A DNA stretch of 64,000 nt from Xanthobacteraceae bacterium (GTDB lineage: Bacteria > Pseudomonadota > Alphaproteobacteria > Rhizobiales > Xanthobacteraceae): NCBI GenBank assembly GCA_022841625.1, contig JALHRD010000006.1:1-64000 (forward strand). Direction: 5' to 3'. Both the position numbers and the translations under genes were made by a program. Of the stretch, positions 35,077-44,169 are shown piece after piece (position 1 is the first letter of the stretch; each line of letters opens with the position of its first letter). The notes beneath the pieces are model-generated. The model was not told the DNA's origin. It worked only from the letters and a program-made list of their open reading frames with translations, and did not search any database.

Positions 35077-36308
35077 AATTGATCCTGACCATCGCCTGGA
35101 CGCACGTTCGCTCCCGGGCGCGGCACACCGGATTTGCCATGGCCGGCGTCGCCACCGGCGTCGGCTTTTCGATCATGATGGCAGCGCTGATGCAGGGCTC
35201 GCAGGACGACTTCACCCAGCGCCTGGTCAATGCGATGCCGCATATCACGGTCTACGACGAGCGCCGGCTGCCGCCGCGACAGCCGGCGGAGCAGTCGTTC
35301 GACGCCATCGAAATCCACGGCCTGACGCCGGAGGCGCGACGCCCGGGCATCAAGAATCCGCTGGCGACCATGGCCGCGCTCGAAGCCTGGGTGCCGGGAG
35401 GAATCGCGCCCTCGGTTCGCGTGCAAGGCATTATCCGCTATGCCGGCCGCGACGTCGGCACCGCAATCGTGGGGATCGATCCACGCCGTGAGGCGGCGGT
35501 CTCCGACCTTCCCAAGCAGATGCGCGGCGCCACGCTGGCCGCACTCTACCGCGCGACCAACGCGATCATCCTCGGCGACAAGCTGGCGGAGAAGATCGGC
35601 GCCCGCATTGGCGCCAACATCACCGTGCAAACTAGCCAGGGCGCGCGCATCGGAGCTCACGTCGTCGGTTTTTTTCACAGCGGCGTTCGCCAGGTCGATG
35701 AGGGCACTGCCTATGTGCTGACCCGAACCGGGCAGATTCTCGCGCGCCAGACCGGCCTGATCAACGAACTGCGGCTGCGCCTGACGGACCACCTGTCGGC
35801 GCGGGCGATTGCCGAGCGGATCGAGAGCGATACCGGCTATAAATCGGTCGCCTGGCAGGAAGCCAACGAGGAACTCCTCAGCGCATTCGTCATTCGCAAC
35901 ATCATTATGTACACAGTTGTGGGCGCGATCCTGCTGGTGGCCAGCTTTGGCACCTATAATATCGTCTCAACGATCACCCATGAGAAGGCGCGCGACATCG
36001 CTATTATGAAATCCCTCGGTTTGCCCGAGGCGACCGTGCGGGCAATCTTCGTGGTCGAAGCAATGATGATCGGCTTGGGGGGAGCGCTCGTCGGTTTTGC
36101 GCTGGGCTACTTGCTGTGTCTGGGGCTTGGCGCCGTCGAAATTAAAAACCCGTTTCTTGACGCCAATCGGCTGCCGCTGGCCTATTCGGCTTGGCACTAT
36201 GTGTTGGCCGGGATGGTGGCTTTGATATCGTCGGTGGCCGCAGGCTACATGCCGGCGCGCAGGGCTGCGCGCGTATATCCGGTCGATATCATTCGGGGTG
36301 CGACATGA
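35073..36308 (+). CDS. ABC transporter permease, MacB/LolE/FtsX family
   Basis: The 411-residue protein has the MacB-like topology: a first membrane helix (GFAMAGVATGVGFSIMMAAL), a large periplasmic domain (about 50-280) and three C-terminal helices forming the FtsX domain (VGAILLVASFGTYNIVSTIT, AMMIGLGGALVGFALGYLLC, LAGMVALISSVAAGYMPARR). The cytosolic KARDIAIMKSLG loop is the expected coupling site for the ATPase. It overlaps both neighbours by ATGA. Substrates of this class include lipoproteins, macrolides and peptides; none can be chosen from sequence. Confidence 0.9.
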   Translation: MKLILTIAWTHVRSRARHTGFAMAGVATGVGFSIMMAALMQGSQDDFTQRLVNAMPHITVYDERRLPPRQPAEQSFDAIEIHGLTPEARRPGIKNPLATMAALEAWVPGGIAPSVRVQGIIRYAGRDVGTAIVGIDPRREAAVSDLPKQMRGATLAALYRATNAIILGDKLAEKIGARIGANITVQTSQGARIGAHVVGFFHSGVRQVDEGTAYVLTRTGQILARQTGLINELRLRLTDHLSARAIAERIESDTGYKSVAWQEANEELLSAFVIRNIIMYTVVGAILLVASFGTYNIVSTITHEKARDIAIMKSLGLPEATVRAIFVVEAMMIGLGGALVGFALGYLLCLGLGAVEIKNPFLDANRLPLAYSAWHYVLAGMVALISSVAAGYMPARRAARVYPVDIIRGAT

Positions 36309-37057
36309 GCGCCCCCACCGCCTCACGCCCGGTCGAGCAGGCGGCATCGTCATCGGTGCCACTGATCGAGGCTAAAGGCGTCACCCGCATTCTTCCGGGC
36401 ATTGTGCCGACCACCCTGGTGCACGACATCAACCTGCAGTTTCGCGAGAACGAATTCGTCGCGATTACCGGGCCATCAGGTTCGGGCAAGTCATCGCTGC
36501 TGTATCTGCTCGGCCTGCTCGATTTGCCGACCTCGGGCGAGGTGCTGATCCACGGCAAGGCCACCGCACACATGGCCGAGGCGGAGCGGGCCTACACGCG
36601 GCTGTCGCAGCTCGGTTTCGTGTTTCAGTTTCATTTTCTGTTGCCGGAATTCACGATTCTCGACAATGTCTTGCTGCCGATGCGCGCGCTGGACCGGCTC
36701 TCCGCCGAAGCCATGCAGGAGCGCGCCGTCGAGATCCTGTCGGCGCTCAGCCTTTCCGACCACTTGAATAAACGGCCCGACCAGCTCTCCGGTGGGCAGC
36801 GGCAGCGCGTTGCCGTAGCACGCGCGCTCGCCAACGACCCGCCGATTGTGCTTGCCGACGAACCCACCGGCTCGCTCGATTCGCATGCCAGCGAGCAGGT
36901 CTTTCAGCTTCTACGCGATCTTGTGGACAAGCAGGGCAAGACTGTCATCGCAGTCACGCACGATCTTGGGCTGGCGCAACGAATGGACCGACGGATTCAA
37001 CTGATCGACGGCGGGCTGGTCGGTGAAACGCCGCAAGATTCGCCGCCACAACAATAG
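36305..37057 (+). CDS. ABC transporter ATP-binding protein, MacB/LolD family
   Basis: The 250-residue ATPase has Walker [10 protein letters not shown], the Q-loop [14 protein letters not shown], signature [15 protein letters not shown], Walker [13 protein letters not shown] and the switch His in [13 protein letters not shown]. The ATG overlaps the permease stop (ATGA), which decides the start over a longer frame from 36191. The short N-terminal extension of about 20 residues is Ala/Ser-rich. It is convergent with the GT2 gene, which ends 11 bases downstream. Confidence 0.94.
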   Translation: MSAPTASRPVEQAASSSVPLIEAKGVTRILPGIVPTTLVHDINLQFRENEFVAITGPSGSGKSSLLYLLGLLDLPTSGEVLIHGKATAHMAEAERAYTRLSQLGFVFQFHFLLPEFTILDNVLLPMRALDRLSAEAMQERAVEILSALSLSDHLNKRPDQLSGGQRQRVAVARALANDPPIVLADEPTGSLDSHASEQVFQLLRDLVDKQGKTVIAVTHDLGLAQRMDRRIQLIDGGLVGETPQDSPPQQ

Positions 37058-37067
37058 TCCTGGCGCA

Positions 37068-38051
37068 TTACCTCGCCGGCCCTGCGACGCGCTCGACATG
37101 AGCGGCAACGGCGGGACGCTCCGCTTCAGTCTCGGCCACGACATAACTCGGCCGGCGGCGAGTCTCGCGCAGAATACGGCCGACATATTCGCCAATGATG
37201 CCGAGCACGAAAAGCTGCGCCGCGCCCAAGACCGCAATCGCCGCCATGATCGAAGTCCAGCCCGCCACCGTATGCTGCACAAAAAGGAAACTTACGATCG
37301 AATAGACGACAAACAGCATCCCGAGCGCAGCGAACGCCAACGCCAGCCAGATCGCGGCGCGCAACGGCCGCACGCTGTGGGCGGCGATGCCGTCAAGCGC
37401 CAGCTCCACCATCCGGCTGACTGAATATTTGCTGACGCCGTGCCGCCGGCGTCCCGGCCGATAGCTGACTTTGGCGACTGGAAATCCGAGCCAGCGCACC
37501 AGGCCGCGCAGAAACAATTCCTGGTCCTCAAAGCCGTTGATGGTGTCGACGACGGTTCGGTCCAGCAGCAGGAAGTCGGCGCTGCCGGGCTCCATTTGCA
37601 CGTCACCGAGCGCGCCCAACAGCCGGTAATACAGTCGGGAAGTTACGCGTTTGAACGGCGATACCGCGTCATCGTCCAGGCGTTGCGCCGCCACGACCTT
37701 GAAGCCCTCCCGCCAGCGCGCCACCAATTGCGGAACCAATTCGGGCGGATGTTCGAAGTCCGCGTCCATCACCACGACGACCTGGCCGCGCGCGGCGCGC
37801 AGCCCGGCGCGCATCGCCGCTTCGTGACCGAAATTCCGCGTGAACGAAATATAACGCACCATCGGGTCCGCACTGGCTGCGGCCCGCAGCGCATCGAGCG
37901 TGCCGTCATTCGAGCCGTCGTCAACGCCAATGATTTCGGTCGGGCCGATCGCCGCCATCAGCCGCCGCAATTCCGCAACGATCGGCGCGATGTTGCCGAC
38001 CTCATTGTGGGCCGGAAGCACAATTGAGAACGCGACTGCGGCGGAAGCCAT
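37068..38051 (-). CDS. Glycosyltransferase family 2, polyprenyl-phosphate sugar synthase type
   Basis: The 327-residue protein resembles dolichyl/undecaprenyl-phosphate mannose or ArnC-type transferases. The N-terminal GT-A domain has FSIVLPAHNEVGNIAPIV, VDDGSNDGTLDAL, the metal-binding VVVMDADFEHPPELV and ELFLRGLVRWLGF. Two C-terminal membrane helices (AIWLALAFAALGMLFVVYSI; IMAAIAVLGAAQLFVLGIIG) anchor it. It would attach a sugar to undecaprenyl phosphate for use by a membrane transferase, and a GT39-type enzyme is encoded divergently 132 bases away. The start at 38051 (MASAAVAFS) is preferred over 38102, with modest confidence. Confidence 0.88.
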   Translation of the reverse strand: MASAAVAFSIVLPAHNEVGNIAPIVAELRRLMAAIGPTEIIGVDDGSNDGTLDALRAAASADPMVRYISFTRNFGHEAAMRAGLRAARGQVVVVMDADFEHPPELVPQLVARWREGFKVVAAQRLDDDAVSPFKRVTSRLYYRLLGALGDVQMEPGSADFLLLDRTVVDTINGFEDQELFLRGLVRWLGFPVAKVSYRPGRRRHGVSKYSVSRMVELALDGIAAHSVRPLRAAIWLALAFAALGMLFVVYSIVSFLFVQHTVAGWTSIMAAIAVLGAAQLFVLGIIGEYVGRILRETRRRPSYVVAETEAERPAVAAHVERVAGPAR

Positions 38052-38183
38052 TGCGATGCCCGGTTGGAGCGGATCGGCGCCGCCCGATACAATGGCAGCC
38101 ACCGACTATCGTTCATACATTAGCATCGCGGCCAGCCCGGGCGCACTGGACGATCCACCGATTTCCTGCGATGTGCCGCAGCC

Positions 38184-39761
38184 ATGGCCGTGACCAACAC
38201 CCTTCGCCGGTTATCCGACGGAATCGTCGATCTGGCCCAGCACCGGCCAAACGTCGTACTGGCCTGGCTGCTCGGGTTTCATGTGGCGGTCTGGACGCTG
38301 GTTCCCGCGCTTTTGTCGGCTAATTTGCAGCTCGACCTCATCGAGGGCCTCGCGCTCGGCAGGGAGTGGCAGCTCGGATACTGGAAACACCCGCCGCTGC
38401 CCTGGTGGATCACCGATCTCGCCTATCGCGCCACCGGCCAGATTAACGCGGTCTATATCCTCGGCCCGCTCGCGGCGGTGGTTTGCTTTTATGCGGTTTG
38501 GCTCTTGGCCCGCGAAGTGGCCGGCCCGGTCAAGGCCTTGATTGCGGTCGCGGCCTTGGAAGCGATCCACTACTATAATTTCTCGGTCGTGAAGTTCGCG
38601 CATGATCAAATGCAATTGCCGTTCTGGGCGCTGACCGGACTATTTTTCTGGCGCGCCATCGTCCGCGGCCGCATGCTCGACTGGGCGCTGGCCGGCTTAT
38701 GCTTGGCGGGCGCATTCTGGTCGAAATATGCCGCATTCGCCCTGGCCGCGACGCTCGGCTTGATCCTGCTGATCGATCCGTTCGCACGGCGCGCCTGGCG
38801 CACGCCGGGGCCCTATGTGATGACCGCGGTTTTCGCGATCGCGATCGCACCCAATGTCTGGTGGCTCATCGACAATGATTTCATGCCGTTCCGCTATGTC
38901 GACGAACGCGCTGTCACCGCCGCGCGCTGGTATCACTATGTCCTGTTCCCACTGCGATGGACCGGCGGTCAGATCCTCTACCTCCTGCCGATGGTCGCGT
39001 TGCTGGCGCTGCTCTATCTGCCGCGCCGGCAGACCGCAATAGCGCCGCCAAGCGACCGGACCGCGTTCGACCGGCGTTACATCGGGGCGCTGGCGCTCGG
39101 CCCATTCGCCATGACCACTGTAATCGCCGCCGTCCTGGGACGTCAGCCGATAGCTTTATGGGGCTACCCCCTGTGGTCATTCGCCCCGCTGGCCATCCTG
39201 ATGTTCTGGCCGCCGGCGCTTGAGGCAGCGCAATTGCGGCGGTTTGCGGGGGCGGCGCTGGCTGCGCTGGTTGCCTTTCCCCTGGCATTTGCGGTTGCGG
39301 AGATCGGCGAACCGCTGCTGCGCGATCGTTCCAAGGCAACGCAGTTCCCAGGCCGCCTGCTGGCCGAAACCATTGCCCGACAATGGCATGACGCGACCGG
39401 GACGCCGCTGGCCTATGTCGGCGGCGCCATCGTGATCGCCCGGGATACCGGCGTCCCGCGCACCATTAATGCGGCCGGCCAATTCGCCGCCAACAATGTC
39501 GCGGTCTATTCGCCGGACCGACCCCGCGTCATTGTGAACGGTGAACTCCGGCTCAGCCCGTGGATCGACGCTGCCGATTTCGACCGACGCGGCGGCGTGC
39601 TGGTCTGGCAGCCGGCGTCGCCCGGGCCAGAACTGCCTGAAAACATCCGCCGCGCGTTCCCCCGCGCGGCGCTGCAGCCCCCGCTGACACTGCCGCGGCA
39701 AGCCCTCGGCCCCCGGCGTGGCGATGTCGTCCACTACGCCATCGTCCCGCCACGCCCCTGA
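38184..39761 (+). CDS. Glycosyltransferase family 39 (ArnT/PMT-like) membrane protein
   Basis: The 525-residue protein has about ten to twelve membrane helices and the acidic first periplasmic loop of GT-C enzymes (LIEGLALGREWQLGYWKHPP, ending LPWWITDLAYR). A short periplasmic C-terminal domain follows (VVFYAVW-like helices, then FDRRGGVLVWQPASPG). ArnT-like proteins move a sugar from undecaprenyl phosphate to lipid A or another acceptor outside the inner membrane; the acceptor here is unknown. The divergent GT2 gene may supply the lipid-linked donor. Confidence 0.87.
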   Translation: MAVTNTLRRLSDGIVDLAQHRPNVVLAWLLGFHVAVWTLVPALLSANLQLDLIEGLALGREWQLGYWKHPPLPWWITDLAYRATGQINAVYILGPLAAVVCFYAVWLLAREVAGPVKALIAVAALEAIHYYNFSVVKFAHDQMQLPFWALTGLFFWRAIVRGRMLDWALAGLCLAGAFWSKYAAFALAATLGLILLIDPFARRAWRTPGPYVMTAVFAIAIAPNVWWLIDNDFMPFRYVDERAVTAARWYHYVLFPLRWTGGQILYLLPMVALLALLYLPRRQTAIAPPSDRTAFDRRYIGALALGPFAMTTVIAAVLGRQPIALWGYPLWSFAPLAILMFWPPALEAAQLRRFAGAALAALVAFPLAFAVAEIGEPLLRDRSKATQFPGRLLAETIARQWHDATGTPLAYVGGAIVIARDTGVPRTINAAGQFAANNVAVYSPDRPRVIVNGELRLSPWIDAADFDRRGGVLVWQPASPGPELPENIRRAFPRAALQPPLTLPRQALGPRRGDVVHYAIVPPRP

Positions 39762-39851
39762 ACCGGCATCCCCGACCAAACGTCCACCGCGGTATCGGTG
39801 GGGATCGATGGAGATCGCTTGACCCGCGCTAACTCTCGTAGAGATTGAGTG

Positions 39852-39865
39852 GATTCGGCCGAATC
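39852..39865. promoter_or_regulatory. Perfect palindrome GATTCGGCCGAATC with two GANTC sites
   Basis: A 14-bp perfect palindrome built from GATTC and GAATC, 62 bases upstream of the TipF-like gene at 39928. Both halves are CcrM targets. A role in cell-cycle control or as a repressor operator is inferred from position and symmetry. Confidence 0.35.
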
Positions 39866-39927
39866 ACTGCCGCCAGTCCGTTACTGGTTCGGGCTGCTGT
39901 AGGGCTGACCTTGGACTAATATTGATA

Positions 39928-41463
39928 ATGCGCCTCGCAACGATCTTCATCGCAGCTTGCCTGATTGTGATCGCGGCATCGGCTGGCGCCACGGTCTTTC
40001 TGGGCCTCGGCGCCTCCGTGACGGCATCGACGGTTGCCGCGATCGCGATCCTGGCGGCGCTTGGGATCTACCATGCCTTCTCCGATCGGCTTGGCCTGAG
40101 GGGGACGGCCGGCCGCCAGATCAACGAACTCTCGCGCAGCAATTTCGATCTGACCCGCCAAGTGACGGAGCTGGGCCGGCAGCTTGCTTCGCTCGAGAGC
40201 CGCATGGACGCTGCGTACAATCGGGCGCGTTCGGCGGCCGACCCCCTCGCAATCGAAATCAGCGAGCTTGGCACGCTGGTCCGGCAGTTGGCGGAGACCG
40301 TGGCAACCTACGAAGCCAGGTTTGGCGAAATCGTGCAATCGATCCCGGCCCAGCCACCACCAGCCGTCGCGCCGGTCGTGGCGCCGGTGGCGGACACCGC
40401 GGTTGCGCCAACCCCAGCGATCACAGCCGCAGTACCGGCGCCTGCGGCACCCCGAGAGCCCGCGGCAGCGCCACCGACACCGGCGGCGATCCCCGTGTCC
40501 GCACCGGCCCCCCAGACGGTCGTTGCGGCAACGCTCGCAGAGACGATCGTCGCAGACGTCGAACGACTGACGGCAATTCGATCCGCCATCGAGGCCAACC
40601 GCGTCGACCTTTACCTGCAACCGATCGTGTCGCTGCCGCAACGAAAGGTTCGATTCTATGAAGCGATGTCGCGGTTGCGCACCGAAACCGGTGAGGTGAT
40701 CCCGGCCGCCAATTTCATTTCCCATGCGCAGCGCGCGGGCTTGATGGCGCGGATCGACAATCTCGTGGTGTTTCGCTGCGTGCAGATCGTTCGGCGGCTC
40801 CTGCACAAGAACCGCGAGATCGGCTTGTTCTGCAATCTTTCAGAGTCGGCCCTGACCGACGCTGCGGTCTTCCAGCAACTGCTCGACTTTCTCGAAGCCA
40901 ATCGCACCATCGCATCGTCGCTGATTCTTGAATTTACCCAGAGCACGCTGCGCTCCATCGGCCCGCTAGAGAACGAGGCTCTTTCAGCGCTTGCCGAGGT
41001 CGGGTTTCGGTTCTCCCTCGACAACCTACAAGATCTGCGGATTGAGCCGCGCGATCTTGCGGCCCGCGGCTTCCGCTACGTCAAGATCCCGGGCAGCCTT
41101 CTGCTCAATCCGAAAGACGCCGACACCGACATCCATCCGGCCGACCTCTCCGTTTTGCTGGGCCGTTTCGGCATCGATTTGATCGCCGAGCGGGTCGAGA
41201 CCGAATCGATGGCGGTCGACTTGCTCGATTACAGCCCGCGCTTGGGACAGGGATTTCTGTTTTCACCGCCCCGTCCAGTGCGCGCCGAAGCAATGCAAGG
41301 TCTTACCGATCGCACCGACACCGCCACCCGCAATGCCGACGCCGCCCATGACGCGGCGGCCGCCGACATGACGACGCGCGATTTCATCGAGGAGCCTGCG
41401 GCCATTAGCCCTGGCACAAGGGGATTGGCCCAGCTTGCCCGCGGCGCGGCCGGCCGCGTTTGA
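39928..41463 (+). CDS. EAL-domain protein with N-terminal membrane anchor and coiled coil, TipF-like
   Basis: The 511-residue protein has two membrane helices (about 6-28 and 33-50), a coiled coil (about 62-135), a Pro/Ala-rich linker (139-205) and an EAL domain (215-470). The motif is EAM in FYEAMSRLR; NLSES, LEFTQST, KIPGSLL, AERVETE and QGFLFSPP are present, but the usual DDFGTG loop reads LDNLQD. This architecture matches Caulobacter TipF, a c-di-GMP receptor needed for flagellum placement, so binding rather than hydrolysis is likely. The ATG at 39928 is preferred to a TTG two codons earlier. Confidence 0.85.
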   Translation: MRLATIFIAACLIVIAASAGATVFLGLGASVTASTVAAIAILAALGIYHAFSDRLGLRGTAGRQINELSRSNFDLTRQVTELGRQLASLESRMDAAYNRARSAADPLAIEISELGTLVRQLAETVATYEARFGEIVQSIPAQPPPAVAPVVAPVADTAVAPTPAITAAVPAPAAPREPAAAPPTPAAIPVSAPAPQTVVAATLAETIVADVERLTAIRSAIEANRVDLYLQPIVSLPQRKVRFYEAMSRLRTETGEVIPAANFISHAQRAGLMARIDNLVVFRCVQIVRRLLHKNREIGLFCNLSESALTDAAVFQQLLDFLEANRTIASSLILEFTQSTLRSIGPLENEALSALAEVGFRFSLDNLQDLRIEPRDLAARGFRYVKIPGSLLLNPKDADTDIHPADLSVLLGRFGIDLIAERVETESMAVDLLDYSPRLGQGFLFSPPRPVRAEAMQGLTDRTDTATRNADAAHDAAAADMTTRDFIEEPAAISPGTRGLAQLARGAAGRV

Positions 41464-41565
41464 TCCAGCAAGGCGGATCGTCTAAGAGCATCCGGACCTT
41501 CGACCCAGGCAAGCGACAACGCATCGCCGCTGCGCCCACCCGCCTCAGAACCGACGTCAAACCGA

Positions 41566-42435
41566 ATGTCCCCGCCTGTATCGATCATCAGCAATCGTTT
41601 TTCGGCGGTCGCCGATCTCTACGACGTCCTGCTGTCTGACGTGTGGGGCGTCGTGCATAACGGCATCGCCGCAACCGTGACCGCCTGCGATACGCTTTGC
41701 CGATTTCGCGAGCGCGGCGGCACTGTCGTCCTGATCACCAACGCCCCGCGTCCCTGCGAATATGTGCAGCAATTCATTGGCGGCCTCAAAGTGCCGCGCG
41801 AATGCTATGACGCAATCGTAACGTCCGGCGATGTGACCCGCGCATTGATCGGCGCACGGGCCGGCCAGCGCGTTGGACACATCGGCCCGGAGCGCGATCA
41901 ACCGATTTTCGACGGCCTCGACGCAATGCTGGTGCCGGTGGAACAGGCCGACTATGTCGTCTGCACCGGGCTGTTCGATGACACCACCGAAAAGCCCGAC
42001 GATTACGATGCAATTCTAGCGGCGATGCTGGCGCGCAAACTGCCGATGACATGCGCCAACCCCGACATCGTCGTCGAACGCGGCCATCAACTGGTCTATT
42101 GCGCGGGCGCGATCGCCGACCGTTACGCCGCCAAGGGCGGCACGGTGATCTTTGCCGGGAAGCCGTATCGCCCGATCTACGAACAGGCGATGGCCGCGGC
42201 GCGCAGGGCGCGCGGATGCGAAATTGCGCGCGAACGGGTGCTGGCGATCGGCGATTCCGTGCGAACCGATCTCAAAGGCGCGGACGCCTTCGGCATCGAT
42301 GCGCTGTTTGTGACCGCCGGCATTCATGCCGACGAGCTTGGCGCGCGCGAGGCCCCGGATGCAACGGCGCTTGCAGCAGTATTCGCAGCGGCGCAGGTTT
42401 CACCGAAATTGGTGATGCAACAGTTGACGTGGTGA
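41566..42435 (+). CDS. HAD-superfamily subfamily IIA hydrolase, TIGR01459 type
   Basis: The 289-residue protein has the subfamily start LYDVLLSDVWGVVHNG (nucleophile Asp with Trp at the usual second Asp position, typical of TIGR01459), VVLITNAPRPCEYVQ, and a late LAIGDSVRTDLKGADAFGID with ALFVTAGIH. IIA members are sugar-phosphate or nucleotide phosphatases; the physiological substrate of this subgroup is not known. It is convergent with a CheY-like gene, and a 76-bp palindrome fills the gap between them. Confidence 0.9.
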   Translation: MSPPVSIISNRFSAVADLYDVLLSDVWGVVHNGIAATVTACDTLCRFRERGGTVVLITNAPRPCEYVQQFIGGLKVPRECYDAIVTSGDVTRALIGARAGQRVGHIGPERDQPIFDGLDAMLVPVEQADYVVCTGLFDDTTEKPDDYDAILAAMLARKLPMTCANPDIVVERGHQLVYCAGAIADRYAAKGGTVIFAGKPYRPIYEQAMAAARRARGCEIARERVLAIGDSVRTDLKGADAFGIDALFVTAGIHADELGAREAPDATALAAVFAAAQVSPKLVMQQLTW

Positions 42436-42442
42436 GGGGATT

Positions 42443-42518
42443 AGAGCCGCCGATTTGAAGTTCCAATATCGGTCGCCGCGAGCGCGGCTATGAACTTCAA
42501 ATCGAACAGCAACACTAG
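42443..42518 (-). repeat. 76-bp CTAG-ended palindromic repeat, family A copy 2 (reverse orientation)
   Basis: CGATTTGAAGTTC (42451-42463) and GAACTTCAAATCG (42492-42504) are a perfect 13-bp inverted repeat, with an inner GCCGCG-AG-CGCGGC hairpin (42475-42488). Read on the minus strand it aligns over 76 bases with copies at 1245 and 47995. Its CTAG end overlaps the TAG stop of the CheY-like gene. It lies between convergent genes and could also terminate transcription. Confidence 0.82.
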
Positions 42519-42922
42519 GCTGCGAGCGGCGGCGTCGGCTCGCCTGCAAACGCTTCCTGGATCTTGTGATGCAATGTCTTGGCGGTAAACGGCTTGACGA
42601 TATAATTGTCGACACCCGCAACCTTTGCCGCGACGACGTTCTCGATTGTCGACTCGGCGGTGACCATGATGAAGCGCGTGCTGCGCAAGACCGGGTCGGC
42701 GCGTACTTGAATCAACAGTTCGTAGCCGGTCATTGGCGACATGTTCCAGTCCGAGATGACCAAGTCGTAGGTCTTCGCCCGCATCTTCGCAAGCGCGGAT
42801 ACGCCGCCGCCGGCATCGTCGACGTTCTCGTATCCAAGCTGCTTCAGCAGGTTCCGAATAATGCGGATCATCGTATTGAAGTCGTCAACGACGAGGATCG
42901 ACATTGACGTATCAATAACCAT
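42515..42922 (-). CDS. CheY-like single-domain response regulator
   Basis: The 135-residue receiver starts MVIDTSMSILVVDDFNTMIR behind an AAGGAGAGG site. It has the acidic pair VDDF, the phosphoacceptor Asp in LVISDWNMSPMTGYELL, MVTAES and the Lys of IVKPFTAKTL, all as in chemotaxis CheY. There is no output domain. The stop codon TAG lies inside the CTAG end of a 76-bp repeat, so the C-terminal tail (PPLAA) may have been set by that insertion. It is not adjacent to other che genes in this window. Confidence 0.9.
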   Translation of the reverse strand: MVIDTSMSILVVDDFNTMIRIIRNLLKQLGYENVDDAGGGVSALAKMRAKTYDLVISDWNMSPMTGYELLIQVRADPVLRSTRFIMVTAESTIENVVAAKVAGVDNYIVKPFTAKTLHHKIQEAFAGEPTPPLAA

Positions 42923-43082
42923 AACCCTCTCCTTTAACTCTGCCCATCCAAATACTCTCGGCGGCTCCTGCGCGCCTAACAGCAACAACCGTCAATTTCC
43001 GGCCAAAATTGCCCGATCGAAAACGTTAGCATCGGGGCTTTGAATATCCGGTAAATTGCGCTGCATTGTTCTCACCGGCCTG

Positions 43083-43100
43083 GATAAAACAAATTTTATC
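43083..43100. promoter_or_regulatory. AT-rich perfect palindrome GATAAAA-N4-TTTTATC upstream of ribF
   Basis: A 7-bp perfect inverted repeat with CAAA spacer in an otherwise GC-rich region, about 70 bases before the ribF start. A direct repeat of AGAACCACC follows at 43104. It could be a repressor operator; the regulator is unknown. Confidence 0.35.
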
Positions 43101-43168
43101 GGTAGAACCACCAGAACCACCACTCCTCAAGGGACGCCTCAAACCTTGCCGGCCCAACCTGCAAAGTC

Positions 43169-44155
43169 ATGACAGTCAGCACGGAATCAACTCACGAATT
43201 CGTTGTGACCCAAGGGGCGACGCCCCCTGGCCATCGGCTGCGTGGCGCCGTGGTGGCGATCGGCAATTTTGACGGCGTGCACCGCGGCCACCAGGCGGTG
43301 ATCGCAACCGCGCGCGGGCGCGCCGCAGCGCTCGGCCGACCGGCCGCGGCGCTGACTTTCGAGCCACATCCGCGCAGCCTCTTTCGGCCGCAGGAGCCGC
43401 TGTTCCGCCTGACCGACGCGCGCAATAAATTGCGATTGCTGGCGTCGACCGGGCTGGACGGCGCGATCGTGCTGACCTTCGACACGGCCTTGGCAGCGCT
43501 GAGCGCCGACGATTTCGTTCAGCATGTGCTTATTGAGCGGTTGGCGATTTCGGGCGTCACCATCGGTTTCGATTTTCACTTTGGCGCCAAGCGCTCCGGA
43601 TCGGCCGACTATCTTGCCACGGCCGGAGCGAAACAAGCTTTCAGCGTCGATGTTGTTCCACGCTTTGAGGACAATGGACGCCGCATCTCCTCCGGCCCGA
43701 TCCGGATCGCACTGGCCGATGGCCAGGTCGCCGACGCCGCCGAAATGCTCGGCTTCCCCTGGTTCGTGACCGGTGAAGTCGTGCATGGCGATAAGCGCGG
43801 GCGCGAACTTGGCTATCCCACCGCCAATCTGCGGCTCGATCCGACTTGCCGCCTTCGGCACGGGATCTACGCGGTACGCGTCAATGTCGCCGGCAGGCGC
43901 TACAATGGCGTGGCCAACTTCGGCCGCCGACCAATGTTTGACATCGGCACCGTGCTGCTGGAAATTTTTCTGTTCGATTTCTCCGCCGATCTCTACGGGC
44001 AGACCATCGACGTCGCCTTTATCGATTGGATCCGACCGGAGATGAAATTCGACAGTCTTGACGACCTGGTCCGCCGCATGGACGAGGACAGCCGGATCGC
44101 GCGCAGCCTGTTGGCCAAGGCTCCGAACGCATTTCCCCCGTTGGCAGACCGATAG
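43169..44155 (+). CDS. ribF: Bifunctional riboflavin kinase/FAD synthetase
   Basis: Makes FMN and then FAD from riboflavin. The 328-residue protein has an N-terminal nucleotidyltransferase domain with VAIGNFDGVHRGHQAVI, FEPHPRSLFRP, VTIGFDFHFGAKRSG and ISSGPIRIALADG, and a C-terminal kinase domain with GDKRGRELGYPTANL, GIYAVRVN and ANFGRRPMFD. The first 25 residues are an unconserved lead. The 245 bases upstream hold the divergent promoters for this gene and the CheY-like gene. Confidence 0.95.
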   Translation: MTVSTESTHEFVVTQGATPPGHRLRGAVVAIGNFDGVHRGHQAVIATARGRAAALGRPAAALTFEPHPRSLFRPQEPLFRLTDARNKLRLLASTGLDGAIVLTFDTALAALSADDFVQHVLIERLAISGVTIGFDFHFGAKRSGSADYLATAGAKQAFSVDVVPRFEDNGRRISSGPIRIALADGQVADAAEMLGFPWFVTGEVVHGDKRGRELGYPTANLRLDPTCRLRHGIYAVRVNVAGRRYNGVANFGRRPMFDIGTVLLEIFLFDFSADLYGQTIDVAFIDWIRPEMKFDSLDDLVRRMDEDSRIARSLLAKAPNAFPPLADR

Positions 44156-44169
44156 GCGCGTGAGCCGCG

